50,188 nt of DNA from Akkermansia sp. (GTDB lineage: Bacteria > Verrucomicrobiota > Verrucomicrobiia > Verrucomicrobiales > Akkermansiaceae). A program made the position numbers and the translations under genes. Position 1 is the first letter of the stretch. Every line of letters begins with the position of its first letter. This document shows, piece after piece, positions 9,392 through 18,680 of the stretch. The stretch lies in NCBI GenBank assembly GCA_017415555.1, contig JAFQGF010000001.1, forward strand, positions 1 to 50,188, read 5' to 3'. The notes under the pieces were generated by a model. That model saw nothing but the letters and a program-made list of their open reading frames with translations. It did not search any database and was not told the DNA's origin.

Positions 9392-10423
9392 TTAGTGAAC
9401 GAGGCAAGAGAAAAATAGAACCATGCCGACGAATGCCAGGATACCTGCCACAATCCAGAAACGGATGCATACCTGGGTTTCGCTCAGCCCACCCTTCTCG
9501 AAGTGGTGGTGGATGGGAGCCATGCGGAAGAAGCGGCGCCCCTCGCCAAACTTAATGCGGGTGAATTTGAACCAGCCCACCTGAATCATGACGGAAAGAG
9601 CTTCAGCTACAAACACGCCACCGATGATGACCAGCAGCAGTTCCGTTCCGCTGCAGACGGCTACGGTGCCCAGGGCTCCACCCAGCGCCAGGGAGCCGGT
9701 GTCACCCATGAAGACTCGGGCCGGGTTGCAGTTGAACCACAGGAACCCGGCACAGGCTGCCACGATGGGCCACAGGAAAGTGGGCATAACGGAGATGAGT
9801 TCCGGCATGTGAGAGGTAATGATGATGAACGATAAGGCGGAGAGAATCATGCAGCCGCTGGCCAGGCCATCGAGACCGTCGGTCAGGTTTACGGCATTGG
9901 AGGTACCGATAATGACGAGGATGGCCAGGGGAATGAAGCACCAGCCGATGTCAACCGTACCGTAGAAAGGAACGAGGATGTTGCACACTTGCGGGCAGAC
10001 CATGTACAGGTATACAGCGCAGCCGATTGCGGCCAGGAATTGCAACGCAATTTTAAACCAGCCGCTTACGCCGTCGGTGCTCTTTTTGGTGATTTTTGCG
10101 TAGTCATCGAGGAAGCCGAGGAAGGCTGTGATGGCTGTGACGATGAGGCAGCACTGAATGCGCGGGTCCGATAAATCGCACACCAGCAGGGCGGTGAGCA
10201 ATACCAGGCCGATAAGCATAAGACCGCCCATGGTGGGGGTGCCTACTTTGCTGCTGTGCTCAGGGGCAAGCACACCCTTGCGAGCCTCGCGGATGGGTTG
10301 GCCGGCCTTCATGGCGCGCAGCATGGCAATGAGCCGGGGGCCAATAAGTAATGAGCCGACAAAGGGAATGACCACAGCAAGAATGGCCAGAATCATTGGG
10401 TTGGTGTCACAAAGTTGTAGCAT
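9392..10423 (-). CDS. mraY: phospho-MurNAc-pentapeptide translocase MraY
   Basis: MraY transfers phospho-MurNAc-pentapeptide to undecaprenyl phosphate, making lipid I in the inner membrane. The 343-residue polytopic protein shows the family motifs: KVGTPTMGGL, a DDYAKI segment, AVNLTDGLDGLA, FMGDTGSLALGG, and the Mg2+/uridine-binding APIHHHFEKGG near the C-terminus. It starts three bases after the murF stop. Confidence 0.97.
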   Translation of the reverse strand: MLQLCDTNPMILAILAVVIPFVGSLLIGPRLIAMLRAMKAGQPIREARKGVLAPEHSSKVGTPTMGGLMLIGLVLLTALLVCDLSDPRIQCCLIVTAITAFLGFLDDYAKITKKSTDGVSGWFKIALQFLAAIGCAVYLYMVCPQVCNILVPFYGTVDIGWCFIPLAILVIIGTSNAVNLTDGLDGLASGCMILSALSFIIITSHMPELISVMPTFLWPIVAACAGFLWFNCNPARVFMGDTGSLALGGALGTVAVCSGTELLLVIIGGVFVAEALSVMIQVGWFKFTRIKFGEGRRFFRMAPIHHHFEKGGLSETQVCIRFWIVAGILAFVGMVLFFSCLVH

Positions 10424-10426
10424 AAT

Positions 10427-11815
10427 TTACTTGGTGGGGTTAAGGGTGGGAAAGAGTTCGTACATGGTGCGCTCCATTCCGGCGGAGCGGGAGCCTTTGA
10501 AGAGCAGGGCATCGCCCGGTTCCATGAGGTGGCGCAGGGCGGTAGCGGCTTCGTCCGGCGTGCTGACCAGTATTGCCGGGGTGCTTTCTGCCGCTGCTTC
10601 GCACAGTGCCAGTGTTTCGGCGCATTCCGGGCCTACAACAACAACGGCGGCGTAGCCCAGTCCGGCAGCGCACATACCTATTTCTGCATGGGCGGCAATG
10701 CCGCCTTCACCCAGTTCGCCCATTTTGCCCAGCACGGCAATGCAGCGTTTGGGGCCGCGCAGAGCGGAGACCGTGTGCAGGGCGGCTTTCATACTCTCGG
10801 GGTTGGCATTGTAGGTGTCGTCCACCACGGTGAAGCCATCCACCTCTTTGCAGCTCAGGCGGCCTCTGGTGAGGGTGGAGGTAGAGAGCCCATCGGCAAT
10901 CTGCTGCAGGGTGCAGCCCAGCTTCCAGCCGGCAGCGGCAGCCAGCAGACTGTTGCTGACCATGTGGGCTCCGGGTACGGGAAGGTTGACGCGCACCTCG
11001 CCCGCTCCCTCAATGTGCAGGTCGTAGCTGGTGCCGGAGGCGGTGGTGCGTACATTGAGCGCTCGCACCGGGCTGTCGCATCCGCCCACGGGCAGGGGAG
11101 TACCCTTCGTGCTGGCTGCGATGGTGGCGGCAAAGTCATCCGTGGCAGGGTATATCATGTAGCCGTCTTCCGGCAGGGCTCGGGCTACGGTGCATTTCTC
11201 CTCCGCGATGGCCTCACGGCTGCCCAGGAACTCCAGGTGAGCGGAGCCGATGGTGGTGATGATGCCGATGCGCGGCTGAGTCATGCGGCAGAGTGGTGCC
11301 AGTTCTCCGGCGTGGTTCATGCCCATCTCCCAGATGGCGGCCTCGGTTCCTTTTTCGGCGCTGAGGATGCTCAGCGGGGTGCCGATGTGGTTGTTGAGGT
11401 TGCCTTTGGTGGCAATGGCATTGAAGTGCTGAGAGAGCACGGAAAGACACATGTCTTTGGTGCTGGTCTTGCCGCTGGAGCCGGTGAGTCCCACTACATG
11501 CAGCGGTGCCAGTTGGCCTCGCCACCACAGGGCAAGTTCCTGCAGCGCCGTGAGGGTGTCCGGCACCAGCACAACGGTGCAGTCCGGGTGGTAATCCCCC
11601 TCCAGGCGGCTCACGACTACGGCAGCAGCATTTTCTGATGCGGCTGCGGCGAATGTATTGCCATCGAAGCGCTCGCCGCTCAGGGCCAGGAAGATGCTGC
11701 CGGGCACTACGTTGCGGCTGTCGGTCGTGAGGCCGGCCGTAATGGTGCGGCTGCCTGTAGCCACGGCCTGTCCGGCGGTGGCGGAGATGAGGTCACTGAT
11801 GGCGATGCTCTGCAT
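10427..11815 (-). CDS. murF: UDP-MurNAc-tripeptide--D-Ala-D-Ala ligase MurF
   Basis: MurF adds D-Ala-D-Ala to the UDP-MurNAc tripeptide. The 462-residue protein has the Mur ligase P-loop (VGLTGSSGKTSTKDM), the N-terminal MurF/MurE substrate domain (TDSRNVVPGSIFLALSGERFDG) and the C-terminal ligase domain (VVDDTYNANPESMKAAL, then AVLGKMGELG). MurF rather than MurE or MurD is supported by the DTYNANP motif. It starts about 12 bases downstream of murE without a Shine-Dalgarno. Confidence 0.95.
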   Translation of the reverse strand: MQSIAISDLISATAGQAVATGSRTITAGLTTDSRNVVPGSIFLALSGERFDGNTFAAAASENAAAVVVSRLEGDYHPDCTVVLVPDTLTALQELALWWRGQLAPLHVVGLTGSSGKTSTKDMCLSVLSQHFNAIATKGNLNNHIGTPLSILSAEKGTEAAIWEMGMNHAGELAPLCRMTQPRIGIITTIGSAHLEFLGSREAIAEEKCTVARALPEDGYMIYPATDDFAATIAASTKGTPLPVGGCDSPVRALNVRTTASGTSYDLHIEGAGEVRVNLPVPGAHMVSNSLLAAAAGWKLGCTLQQIADGLSTSTLTRGRLSCKEVDGFTVVDDTYNANPESMKAALHTVSALRGPKRCIAVLGKMGELGEGGIAAHAEIGMCAAGLGYAAVVVVGPECAETLALCEAAAESTPAILVSTPDEAATALRHLMEPGDALLFKGSRSAGMERTMYELFPTLNPTK

Positions 11816-11827
11816 GGGATGGGTGGG

Positions 11828-13354
11828 TTATTTTTTGCCTTCGGGTTTGCGGGAGGGCACGCTGCGGCCCTCGGGGTTTTTCTCCTCGTAGTATTTCTGC
11901 ACAACGGCGGAATCGGAGAAGGTGATGGTTTCGTCCGCAAAAATCTGGTAATTCTCATGCCCCTTGCCGGCTATGAGTACGCAGTCGCCGGGGCGAGCAT
12001 TCTGCAGGGCGGCGCGAATGGCTTCCTCGCGGTCGGTGATGCGGTGCTGTTTTTCTTTGGGGATTCCGGGCATAACCTCATCGATTATCTGCTCGGGGTC
12101 TTCTGTGCGGGGGTTATCGCTGGTGACGATGCACACGTCGCTGTAGCGGGCAGCGGCTTCGCCCATGAGGGGGCGCTTTGTTTTGTCGCGGTCGCCGCCG
12201 CAGCCGAACACGGTGAATACGCGTCCCTGGCGGCAGAGCTGCTTCATGGTGCGGCACACATTCTCCACGGCATCGGGGGTGTGTGCGTAGTCTACAAAAC
12301 ATTGCACGTTGTTGACGCTGCTCACCAACTCCATGCGGCCCGGTACCTGCGGGGACTGTGCCAGGCAGGCAATGGCATCGCGTATGTTAATGCCGGCGGC
12401 CACGGCACCGGCCAGGGCGGCGAGGCTGTTGCTCAGGTTGAACTCGCCGATAAGCGGGGTACGCACCAGGTAAATCTTTTGCTGGTAGCGGAGCTCATAC
12501 TGGCTGCCTTTGAGAGAGACGATGCGGGGCTCGGCACAGAAGTCGGCGTCCTTTGCCGTGCCGAAGGTGCGCACGCGCATGATGGGGCGCAGTTCCTCTG
12601 CCAGGCGGCGGCCGTATTCATCATCCACGTTGATAACGGCTGTGGCCTTGGGTACGCCGCTCTCGGCCATACGGGTGAAGAGCAGTTTCTTGGCCTCGTA
12701 GTATTCCTCCATGGTACCGTGGTAGTCCAGGTGGTCCTGGGTAAGGTTGGTGAAAATACCTACACGGAAGTTGCAGCCGGCGGTGCGCTGCTGGTGCAGT
12801 GCATGGGAGGATACCTCCATGGCGCAGGCGCGGCAGCCGTTTTTCACCATGTCGGCCAGCATGCGCTGCAGCTCGGCGCAACCGGGCGTGGTGTTGTGAG
12901 AGGGCACGCGGCCAGCGCCGTTGTCGTAGAGGATGGTGCCGATGAGTCCGGCTTTCTGCCAGGCTGCACGGAAGATGGCGTTGGTGAGGTAGCTGATGGT
13001 TGTTTTGCCGTTGGTGCCGGTTACGCCAAGGACGATGAGACGGTCGGAGGGAGTGTCGTTCCATGCGCTCATGAGCAGACCATTGGCCAGATGGGTGTCC
13101 TTCACCTGTACCCAGCATAGGCCGGCTGCCTCGGCTCCGGCCGGGCAGGGGGTCTCTGCCACAATCGCTTTGGCTCCGGCTGCAATGGCGTTGTCTATGG
13201 CGCTGTGGCCATCAAATTGTGTACCCTTGACGGCTACAAAGCAGCAGCCGGGGCTTACACGGCGGCTGTCATCGGTGAGCGCGGTGAGCGGCTTGCTGAG
13301 CTTGCCTGTCACGATGGCTCCGGGAAGCACGGAGAAGAGTTTTTTGCTGTTCAT
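11828..13354 (-). CDS. murE: UDP-MurNAc-dipeptide--meso-diaminopimelate ligase MurE
   Basis: MurE adds the third stem-peptide residue. The 508-residue protein has the P-loop VTGTNGKTTISYL, the THLANG/DSRRVSPG substrate domain, and the DNPR motif at residues 413-416. In the family, DNPR selects meso-diaminopimelate rather than lysine, so the wall is predicted to be DAP type. The last 20 or so residues (NPEGRSVPSRKPEGKK) are a basic tail beyond the family core. Confidence 0.95.
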   Translation of the reverse strand: MNSKKLFSVLPGAIVTGKLSKPLTALTDDSRRVSPGCCFVAVKGTQFDGHSAIDNAIAAGAKAIVAETPCPAGAEAAGLCWVQVKDTHLANGLLMSAWNDTPSDRLIVLGVTGTNGKTTISYLTNAIFRAAWQKAGLIGTILYDNGAGRVPSHNTTPGCAELQRMLADMVKNGCRACAMEVSSHALHQQRTAGCNFRVGIFTNLTQDHLDYHGTMEEYYEAKKLLFTRMAESGVPKATAVINVDDEYGRRLAEELRPIMRVRTFGTAKDADFCAEPRIVSLKGSQYELRYQQKIYLVRTPLIGEFNLSNSLAALAGAVAAGINIRDAIACLAQSPQVPGRMELVSSVNNVQCFVDYAHTPDAVENVCRTMKQLCRQGRVFTVFGCGGDRDKTKRPLMGEAAARYSDVCIVTSDNPRTEDPEQIIDEVMPGIPKEKQHRITDREEAIRAALQNARPGDCVLIAGKGHENYQIFADETITFSDSAVVQKYYEEKNPEGRSVPSRKPEGKK

Positions 13355-13383
13355 GGTGATGTGTGCTTGTGTTGTGTATAATC

Positions 13384-15624
13384 TTACTGTTGTGGCCGGG
13401 ACTCGGCTTTTTCTGCCAGGTATTTCTCGTAGGCTGCCGGGTCACTGGGCTGGAGGTTAAGGACGTTGATGAAGCGTTCTGCTGCCGCTCGGAAAATGGG
13501 TGCCGCCACGGTGCCGCCGCCGGCGTTGCAGTCGCGTGGGTGCGGCTCATCGATAACGGTCATGACTACAAGGCGAGGGTTATCGATGGGCAGAACGCCT
13601 GCGAAGGAGACGATGTAGAGGTTGTCGAAGTATTTACCGCTGCTGCTTACTTTCTTGGCGGTGCCGGTTTTGCCGCCGATGCGGAAACCGGGGATGGCTG
13701 CCTGGGTGGCAGTGCCTCGGCCGGCCGGGCCTTTCTTTTCCGTGACGGTTTCGAGGGCTCCGCGCAGGGCTCTGGCAGTGCTTTCGGACATCACGCGGCA
13801 CACTTCTTGCGGCTTGCACTCGTCGTATACCGAGCCGTCTGCTGTGATGATACTGTCGATGAGGCGCGGTTTCATGCGCACACCATCATTGGCAATGGTG
13901 GCATACACCATGGCCATGTGCAGGGGGGACACGGAGACGGAATAGCCGTAGGCAATACGGGAGAAGTTCACGATGTGGTTACCATTGGCCAGCAGGCAGG
14001 CTCCACCGCTGGGCAGGTCGATGCCGGTGCTTTTGGTGAGACCGAAGCGCTCCACGTATTCCTTGTAGAGCGGCCATTTGCAGGCCAGTGCCACGCGTGC
14101 TGCCGCAGGGTTACTGGATTTCTTGAGCATTTGCCCCACGGTTAGCGGCCCGTAGTGGAAACGCCCGTCGTTGATGGGCTTACTGCCGCCGCCCACGGAG
14201 AAGGGGGAGCTGCTCACGACGGTATTGATGCCCATAATCTTGTTGTCCACAGCTGTGCCGGCGGCTACTACCTTGAAGGTGGACCCCGGCTCGTAGCGGG
14301 CCTGGCAGGCAAAGTTAAAGTCGCCGGTCACGGGGTTACCCTTATCATCTTTAATCGTACCACGCTTGAAGGTGCCCTCGTGGGTGATGAGTTCCTTGGT
14401 GTTGAGGTTGATGGCCGGGCGGCTTACCATGGCAAGAATATCCCCGGTTTTGGGATCCACCACAATCATGCACCCTCGGCGGGCGTGGAAGTGCTTCATG
14501 CCTTTGTCCAGTTCCTGCTCGCAGATGGTTTGCAGGCGCATGTCGATGGTAAGGCGCAGGTTTAGCCCGTGCTTGGGGGGCAGATAGCGGTCGTCTTCAT
14601 TGGGCAGCACCTGGCCGCGGGCATTGTGGCGGTACTCCCGGAGGCCATCTGTGCCGGACAGATAGCTGTTGAACACGGCCTCCACGCCGCCGGCTCCCTT
14701 GTTCTCGGAGTCCACGTAGCCCACCACATGGCTGAGCATCTCCGGCATCACATAGCTGCGCCGCAGCTCATTCTGCACGATGATACCGCGTACATTGGCT
14801 TTTCTGAGGGCATCTTTAATCTGCTCTGCCAGTTCGATGGAAAGACCGCGGGCAAGCGGAATCTGCATGCGGAAGCCGCGTTTCTTTTCTCCCCGGGCTT
14901 CGGCCTCTTTGTTGAAGGCCTCCACTTCGGGTTGGGCTATCATGTCGATGATGTCCTGCCGGGTGGTGTAGCGCACGCGTTCTTCCACCTTTGCCGGAAT
15001 TGTAATGCGCTTGCCCTTGCGGGTAAGCGTTTTTTCCGGTTCCAGCACTTCGGTTTCCCGTATTTCTATGTGCTGCAGGAAGGGGTAGAGAATTTCGGCC
15101 ACCAGCTCGTCGTGCGCTCGGAACAGGGTCGCGCATTTTTCCGGGTCGAACTCAGCCAGGCGGTTGGCGTTGGCATCGCTGCTTTTAATCTGGCGGCGTA
15201 GTTCGGCGCGTTCGTCTTTGGTGAGTTCGCGCTGAGCCAGTTCCAGCAGGCGGCTGCGCTCCCGGGCTACCATTTTACGGCGCTTGGCGGGGTCTTTTTC
15301 CTTCTGCCATTTTTCGCTGTTGCTCACTTGATTGTAGGCAAGGCCGTACACCACGGCCGTAATCTCACGCAGGTGGTAGCGGTCTGCTATCAGCTCTGTG
15401 GATTGGATGTTGTTGGTGAGGATTTCCTCGTTGCGGTCCATGATGATGCCGCGTTCTGCCGGAATGCGCTCTTTTTCTATCAGTTGTTCTGATACAGTGG
15501 TACGCAGTACATCGCTGTTGATGATGTGCAGCTCTACCAGGCGCCAGGCAATCCAGCAGGAAAGGGCAAGTACGACAAGGCCAAGCCAAAAGCAGCGTCC
15601 GGCAAATGGAATTTTGGTTTTCAT
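13384..15624 (-). CDS. ftsI: septal penicillin-binding protein FtsI/PBP3 (class B transpeptidase)
   Basis: It crosslinks septal peptidoglycan on the periplasmic side. The 746-residue protein has one N-terminal membrane helix (about 12-30), a class B dimerisation domain beginning RIPAERGIIMDRNEEILT, and the transpeptidase domain. In that domain are the catalytic Ser448-Thr-Phe-Lys451, an SSN motif, and Lys652-Thr-Gly. An inserted charged helical segment at about residues 100-260, rich in Arg/Lys/Glu, makes it longer than the roughly 590 residues common in proteobacteria. It lies after ftsL, as expected for a divisome pair. Confidence 0.94.
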   Translation of the reverse strand: MKTKIPFAGRCFWLGLVVLALSCWIAWRLVELHIINSDVLRTTVSEQLIEKERIPAERGIIMDRNEEILTNNIQSTELIADRYHLREITAVVYGLAYNQVSNSEKWQKEKDPAKRRKMVARERSRLLELAQRELTKDERAELRRQIKSSDANANRLAEFDPEKCATLFRAHDELVAEILYPFLQHIEIRETEVLEPEKTLTRKGKRITIPAKVEERVRYTTRQDIIDMIAQPEVEAFNKEAEARGEKKRGFRMQIPLARGLSIELAEQIKDALRKANVRGIIVQNELRRSYVMPEMLSHVVGYVDSENKGAGGVEAVFNSYLSGTDGLREYRHNARGQVLPNEDDRYLPPKHGLNLRLTIDMRLQTICEQELDKGMKHFHARRGCMIVVDPKTGDILAMVSRPAINLNTKELITHEGTFKRGTIKDDKGNPVTGDFNFACQARYEPGSTFKVVAAGTAVDNKIMGINTVVSSSPFSVGGGSKPINDGRFHYGPLTVGQMLKKSSNPAAARVALACKWPLYKEYVERFGLTKSTGIDLPSGGACLLANGNHIVNFSRIAYGYSVSVSPLHMAMVYATIANDGVRMKPRLIDSIITADGSVYDECKPQEVCRVMSESTARALRGALETVTEKKGPAGRGTATQAAIPGFRIGGKTGTAKKVSSSGKYFDNLYIVSFAGVLPIDNPRLVVMTVIDEPHPRDCNAGGGTVAAPIFRAAAERFINVLNLQPSDPAAYEKYLAEKAESRPQQ

Positions 15625-15650
15625 GGCGTTATCGTAGCAGGCAACACGGC

Positions 15651-16010
15651 TCAGCGGGCGGCTGTAGCACGCATGCCCTCGGTTTCCCGCAGGGTGCGGG
15701 AGAACTCAATCTGGTTGATGTTGATGTCGCGCAGGGCTGAGTTGTCGCGCTGCAGGCGGCTGCGCATGGTCCAGCGGTTAGCCTGCACGTTGGCCTTGGC
15801 CCGGTACTGGTTCGTATTCATGCGGCAGATGGCAATCTCGCGCTGCAGCTTGTTGATTTCCGTCTTGACGGCGACTTGCCGGTTTTTAAGCACGGCGTAT
15901 GTCACGCCGCCACTGGAGGCAACTACGGCAAATATGACCATCCATACCAGGAAAACCCAGCTGATGCGTTCTGCGTAGCGTGATGAAGGTTTGCGTTTGG
16001 GGGAAAACAT
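15651..16010 (-). CDS. ftsL: FtsL-like division membrane protein
   Basis: This is a 119-residue bitopic protein with a basic N-terminus (MFSPKRKPSSRYAER), one membrane helix (about 17-38) and a helical, coiled-coil-like region rich in Asn, Gln and Arg. Sequence identity in FtsL is low in general. The call rests on size, topology and position between rsmH and ftsI. I chose the ATG at 16010 because longer starts read back into rsmH without domain support. Confidence 0.7.
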   Translation of the reverse strand: MFSPKRKPSSRYAERISWVFLVWMVIFAVVASSGGVTYAVLKNRQVAVKTEINKLQREIAICRMNTNQYRAKANVQANRWTMRSRLQRDNSALRDININQIEFSRTLRETEGMRATAAR

Positions 16011-16036
16011 GAGGAGATGAGAGGCTGAATGTGCGG

Positions 16037-17491
16037 TTAAAGTTTTTCGATGACGCGCAGCTTGGCACTGCGTGAGCGGGGATTGGCGGCAAGTTCCGCC
16101 TCGGACGGGGAAAGGGGTTTGCGGTACACAAGCCGTGCGGCATAGGCCGGATTCGGACGGGGTGCCGGCCACTCCGGACGGTCGATTTCGGGCTTGCAGA
16201 CGTGTTCGAAATAGCGCTTTACGGCGCGGTCTTCGAGGCTGTGGAAGGTGATGACGGCAAAGCGTCCGCCGCTTTTCAGCAGGCTTAGCCCGCTCTCCAG
16301 CAAGGCTTCCAGTGCGCCGAGCTCATCGTTCACGGCAATGCGCAGAGCCTGGAAGCTGCGGGTGGCGGGGTGCTGCTTCCCTTTGCGGGGCAGCACGCCG
16401 GCAATGATGTCTGCCAGTTGCGTGGTGGTGGTGATGGGCGCTTTGGCTCTCTCTTGCACGATTCGGCGTGCAATGGCGCGGCTTGCTCGTTCCTCGCCAT
16501 ACTGCCACAGGATGTCTGCCAGTTCGCTCTCGGGGGCGGTGTTGACGATGTCGGCTGCGCTGCGGGGGGACGAGGGGTTCATGCGCATGTCCAGCGGCCC
16601 CTCATGCAGGAAGGAGAAGCCGCGCTCTGCGCAGTCCACCTGCGGGGAGGAGATGCCGATGTCGGCCAGCAGGCCGTCCACCTGTTCCACGCCGCGTTGC
16701 TGCAGCATTTCGACCGCATTGCGGAAATTGCCGGCCACCACATGCAGGCGGTCGCCGTACTGTGTCAGGCGGGCTTTGGCGGCAGCACGCGCTGCGGGGT
16801 CCTGGTCGATGCCCCATACCTCGGCGCCTGCCTGCAACAGCTGCTCGGTGTGGCCACCACCGCCCAGCGTGGCATCCACCATTACTTTGCCCTCGGCCGG
16901 TTGCAGTGCTTCCACAGCTTCCTTCAGCAGCACGGTGATGTGGTGGAAATTCTCCGGGGTGTACTCAGGTGTATCAGCTTCCTCTTCCTCGCCGCGGCAT
17001 GCGGCCTGCCACTGTGCACCCTCCGCAGCGCTCATGGCCTGCACATACGGCTGGCGGCACCAGACGATGCCGGGGGTTGCTGCCTGCCAACGCTCCAGCA
17101 TGTCGGCCACACTTTCCTCGCCCACCATCTGCATCAGTACCTCGGCAGTAGCGGCTCCCAGACGGTAGGCCAGCACCGCATCGTGCGCCTGCAGGGCTTC
17201 GCCCAGCGCCTCTGCGCGCGCGAAAGAAAAGGCCGCCCGGGGTGCCTGTGCCAGCGGGGCTTCGAGCATGCTGACAGTGAGGCCGTTGAGTTCCTTTTCC
17301 AGTCGCGAGAGCAGACCCCGGGCTCCCTTGCTGCCGGCATCCCGCATGCGCCCCAGCAGCTCTCTGCGCTGTTGCTCCCAGCCCCTCAGGGTTTCCGGCG
17401 AAAGGGCACTCTCCTCCCACATCAGCACCCGGTAACAGGTGCCTTGCGGGGGCTTGGCGCTTGCGCGTGTTATGGATTTCGGGCAACTCAT
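16037..17491 (-). CDS. rsmH: 16S rRNA m4C1402 methyltransferase RsmH with a ~180-residue N-terminal extension
   Basis: RsmH N4-methylates C1402 in the 16S rRNA decoding centre. The core starts near residue 182 (HHITVLLKEAVEAL) and shows the SAM-binding motif MVDATLGGGGHTEQLL, the GLLADIGISSPQVD motif, and the C-terminal VITFHSLEDRAVKRYF. The first 180 or so residues are not part of the usual protein of about 310 residues. They are helical-looking, with many Ala, Arg and Glu, end in an acidic linker (GEEEEADTPEYTPEN), and match no family I recognise. The ATG at 17491 overlaps the mraZ TGA by one base (TGATG), so the extension is translated unless an internal start is used. A GTG one codon upstream is also possible. 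Confidence 0.92.
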   Translation of the reverse strand: MSCPKSITRASAKPPQGTCYRVLMWEESALSPETLRGWEQQRRELLGRMRDAGSKGARGLLSRLEKELNGLTVSMLEAPLAQAPRAAFSFARAEALGEALQAHDAVLAYRLGAATAEVLMQMVGEESVADMLERWQAATPGIVWCRQPYVQAMSAAEGAQWQAACRGEEEEADTPEYTPENFHHITVLLKEAVEALQPAEGKVMVDATLGGGGHTEQLLQAGAEVWGIDQDPAARAAAKARLTQYGDRLHVVAGNFRNAVEMLQQRGVEQVDGLLADIGISSPQVDCAERGFSFLHEGPLDMRMNPSSPRSAADIVNTAPESELADILWQYGEERASRAIARRIVQERAKAPITTTTQLADIIAGVLPRKGKQHPATRSFQALRIAVNDELGALEALLESGLSLLKSGGRFAVITFHSLEDRAVKRYFEHVCKPEIDRPEWPAPRPNPAYAARLVYRKPLSPSEAELAANPRSRSAKLRVIEKL

Positions 17492-17964
17492 CACAGCATG
17501 CGGAATTTCTTGTCGAGCGGGTTCTCCTTGCGGAGTTGAGGCGTGTTCTCTGCCTCAAAGTCGCTCGGCTTCCAGATTTCAAAATGTTTGTTCCGACCTA
17601 TCAGCTGAGCCTGGTCTTTTAGTCCCAGATACTCGCGCTGTGCTTTGGGTATGAGGAGCTTGCCCTGGTTGTTCACTTCCACGGGGAAACTCTGTCCGGC
17701 TATGCTGCCTATGTACTCATCCACCTCGCCCATCTCGTGTCCCGCTGCAAGAGCGCTCTCTCGTATCTCGTCCAGTTTTGTGGCAAAGCTCTCCTGCGTA
17801 TAGAACTTGAGAATAGGTAGTTTATCGTGGTAGCTGCTGGCCAGCATCACCAGTTCCTGACCATACACACTACGCCACCCAGCCGGTACCGCCACCCTGT
17901 TTTTGGGGTCCAGCTTGTGGGCGTAGTTGCCCATGAACATTACCTGTGATGCAGAATTGGTCAT
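17491..17964 (-). CDS. mraZ: MraZ, DNA-binding regulator of the dcw cluster
   Basis: MraZ is an AbrB-fold octameric DNA-binding protein that represses its own operon in studied bacteria. The 157-residue product has the two family half-motifs (YAHKLDPKNRVAVPAGWR near the N-terminus and NNQGKLLIPKAQREYLGL in the second half). I chose the ATG at 17964 because the promoter -10 lies at 17989-17994; a start at 18039 would lie upstream of that promoter. It is the first gene of the operon. Confidence 0.93.
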   Translation of the reverse strand: MTNSASQVMFMGNYAHKLDPKNRVAVPAGWRSVYGQELVMLASSYHDKLPILKFYTQESFATKLDEIRESALAAGHEMGEVDEYIGSIAGQSFPVEVNNQGKLLIPKAQREYLGLKDQAQLIGRNKHFEIWKPSDFEAENTPQLRKENPLDKKFRML

Positions 17965-17979
17965 TCTAGTACACTTCCC

Positions 17980-18017
17980 GATACGCTTAGTACACACCAA
18001 TACACTAAAAATGTCAA
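17980..18017 (-). promoter_or_regulatory. mraZ/dcw promoter with repeated GTGTA boxes
   Basis: On the minus strand TTGACA (18012-18017), a 17-base spacer and TGTACT (17989-17994) form a good sigma70-like promoter. Three GTGTA boxes and one GCGTA box, spaced roughly 10 bases apart, cover the -10 region and leader. MraZ operators are short direct repeats at about one-turn spacing, so this is a likely autoregulatory site; the box sequence differs from the E. coli TGGGN repeat. Confidence 0.65.
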
Positions 18018-18383
18018 TGTTTATTTTTCTAAATGCCAAAATTTCTTGCGCCGCCGCGTTGGAACAATGAGCCCTTTCGCTTTTGGGAATCCAAAATCGC
18101 TGTTTGTAGGGGCATTTGCGACCGCACGTTCAAAATCAGGCTCGCCTGACATTACAATTCGCCTGTTTTGGCAGCCCGAGTGGGTGTATCGGAGAGAAGC
18201 CCCTTAGCAAGGGCGACAGCTCAAACGCGAAGCCGAATCCCTTATCCCGCGCTTCACTTTCTTCCTGCCGTTCGTTAGTCATTTATGCTGAGTGAGCGGC
18301 ACGAAGCGATTTTTATTGATTCTTTTAGAAAGGGCCTTACACTGTGAAATCCGGTAGCTGCATAATCCTCTACGGACAATATT
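18018..18383. other. gene-free stretch between mraZ and the accessory island
   Basis: No convincing gene. A short perfect hairpin (TCAGGC-TC-GCCTGA) is at 18136-18149 and a GCCCCTT/AAGGGC hairpin near 18200. The text shares words such as GGCTCGCCTGA with the hairpin cluster near 25.15 kb, which may reflect fragments of one repeat family. Confidence 0.4.
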
Positions 18384-18668
18384 ATGATTAATAGTGATAA
18401 TCAGCAGAATACAGTTTCCTCTGCCCAGGCCGAGGAAGATGCCCAGGTTAACGCCTGCGAGCAGATCGAGCAGCACCCCGTTGATGGCACCACCAACGCA
18501 TGTGCCGCACCGCCCGATGAAGCCGAACAGGTATCCAGCCCTCAGGCGCTGCCGATGCCCGCAGTTTCCTCGGATTCTCCCAATGATGCAGTAGAGACTT
18601 CCATCTCTGACGCTTTGCGCTTTCCCGCACTAACAGCTTGCCGAGCTTTCCGGATTCTGGTAACATGA
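18384..18668 (+). CDS. doubtful acidic small ORF
   Basis: The 94-residue translation starts acidic and Gln/Ala-rich (NQQNTVSSAQAEEDAQVN), then changes character near the end (RFPALTACRAFRILVT), as if the frame had been lost. It lies in the same frame as the next ORF, with a stop between. It may be the front of a decayed gene or chance. Confidence 0.25.
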   Translation: MINSDNQQNTVSSAQAEEDAQVNACEQIEQHPVDGTTNACAAPPDEAEQVSSPQALPMPAVSSDSPNDAVETSISDALRFPALTACRAFRILVT

Positions 18669-18680
18669 CATCGTACAAGT

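Noticed and set aside
17965..18039. A longer mraZ start at 18039
   Set aside because: It would lie upstream of the predicted promoter, and the family does not need the extra residues.
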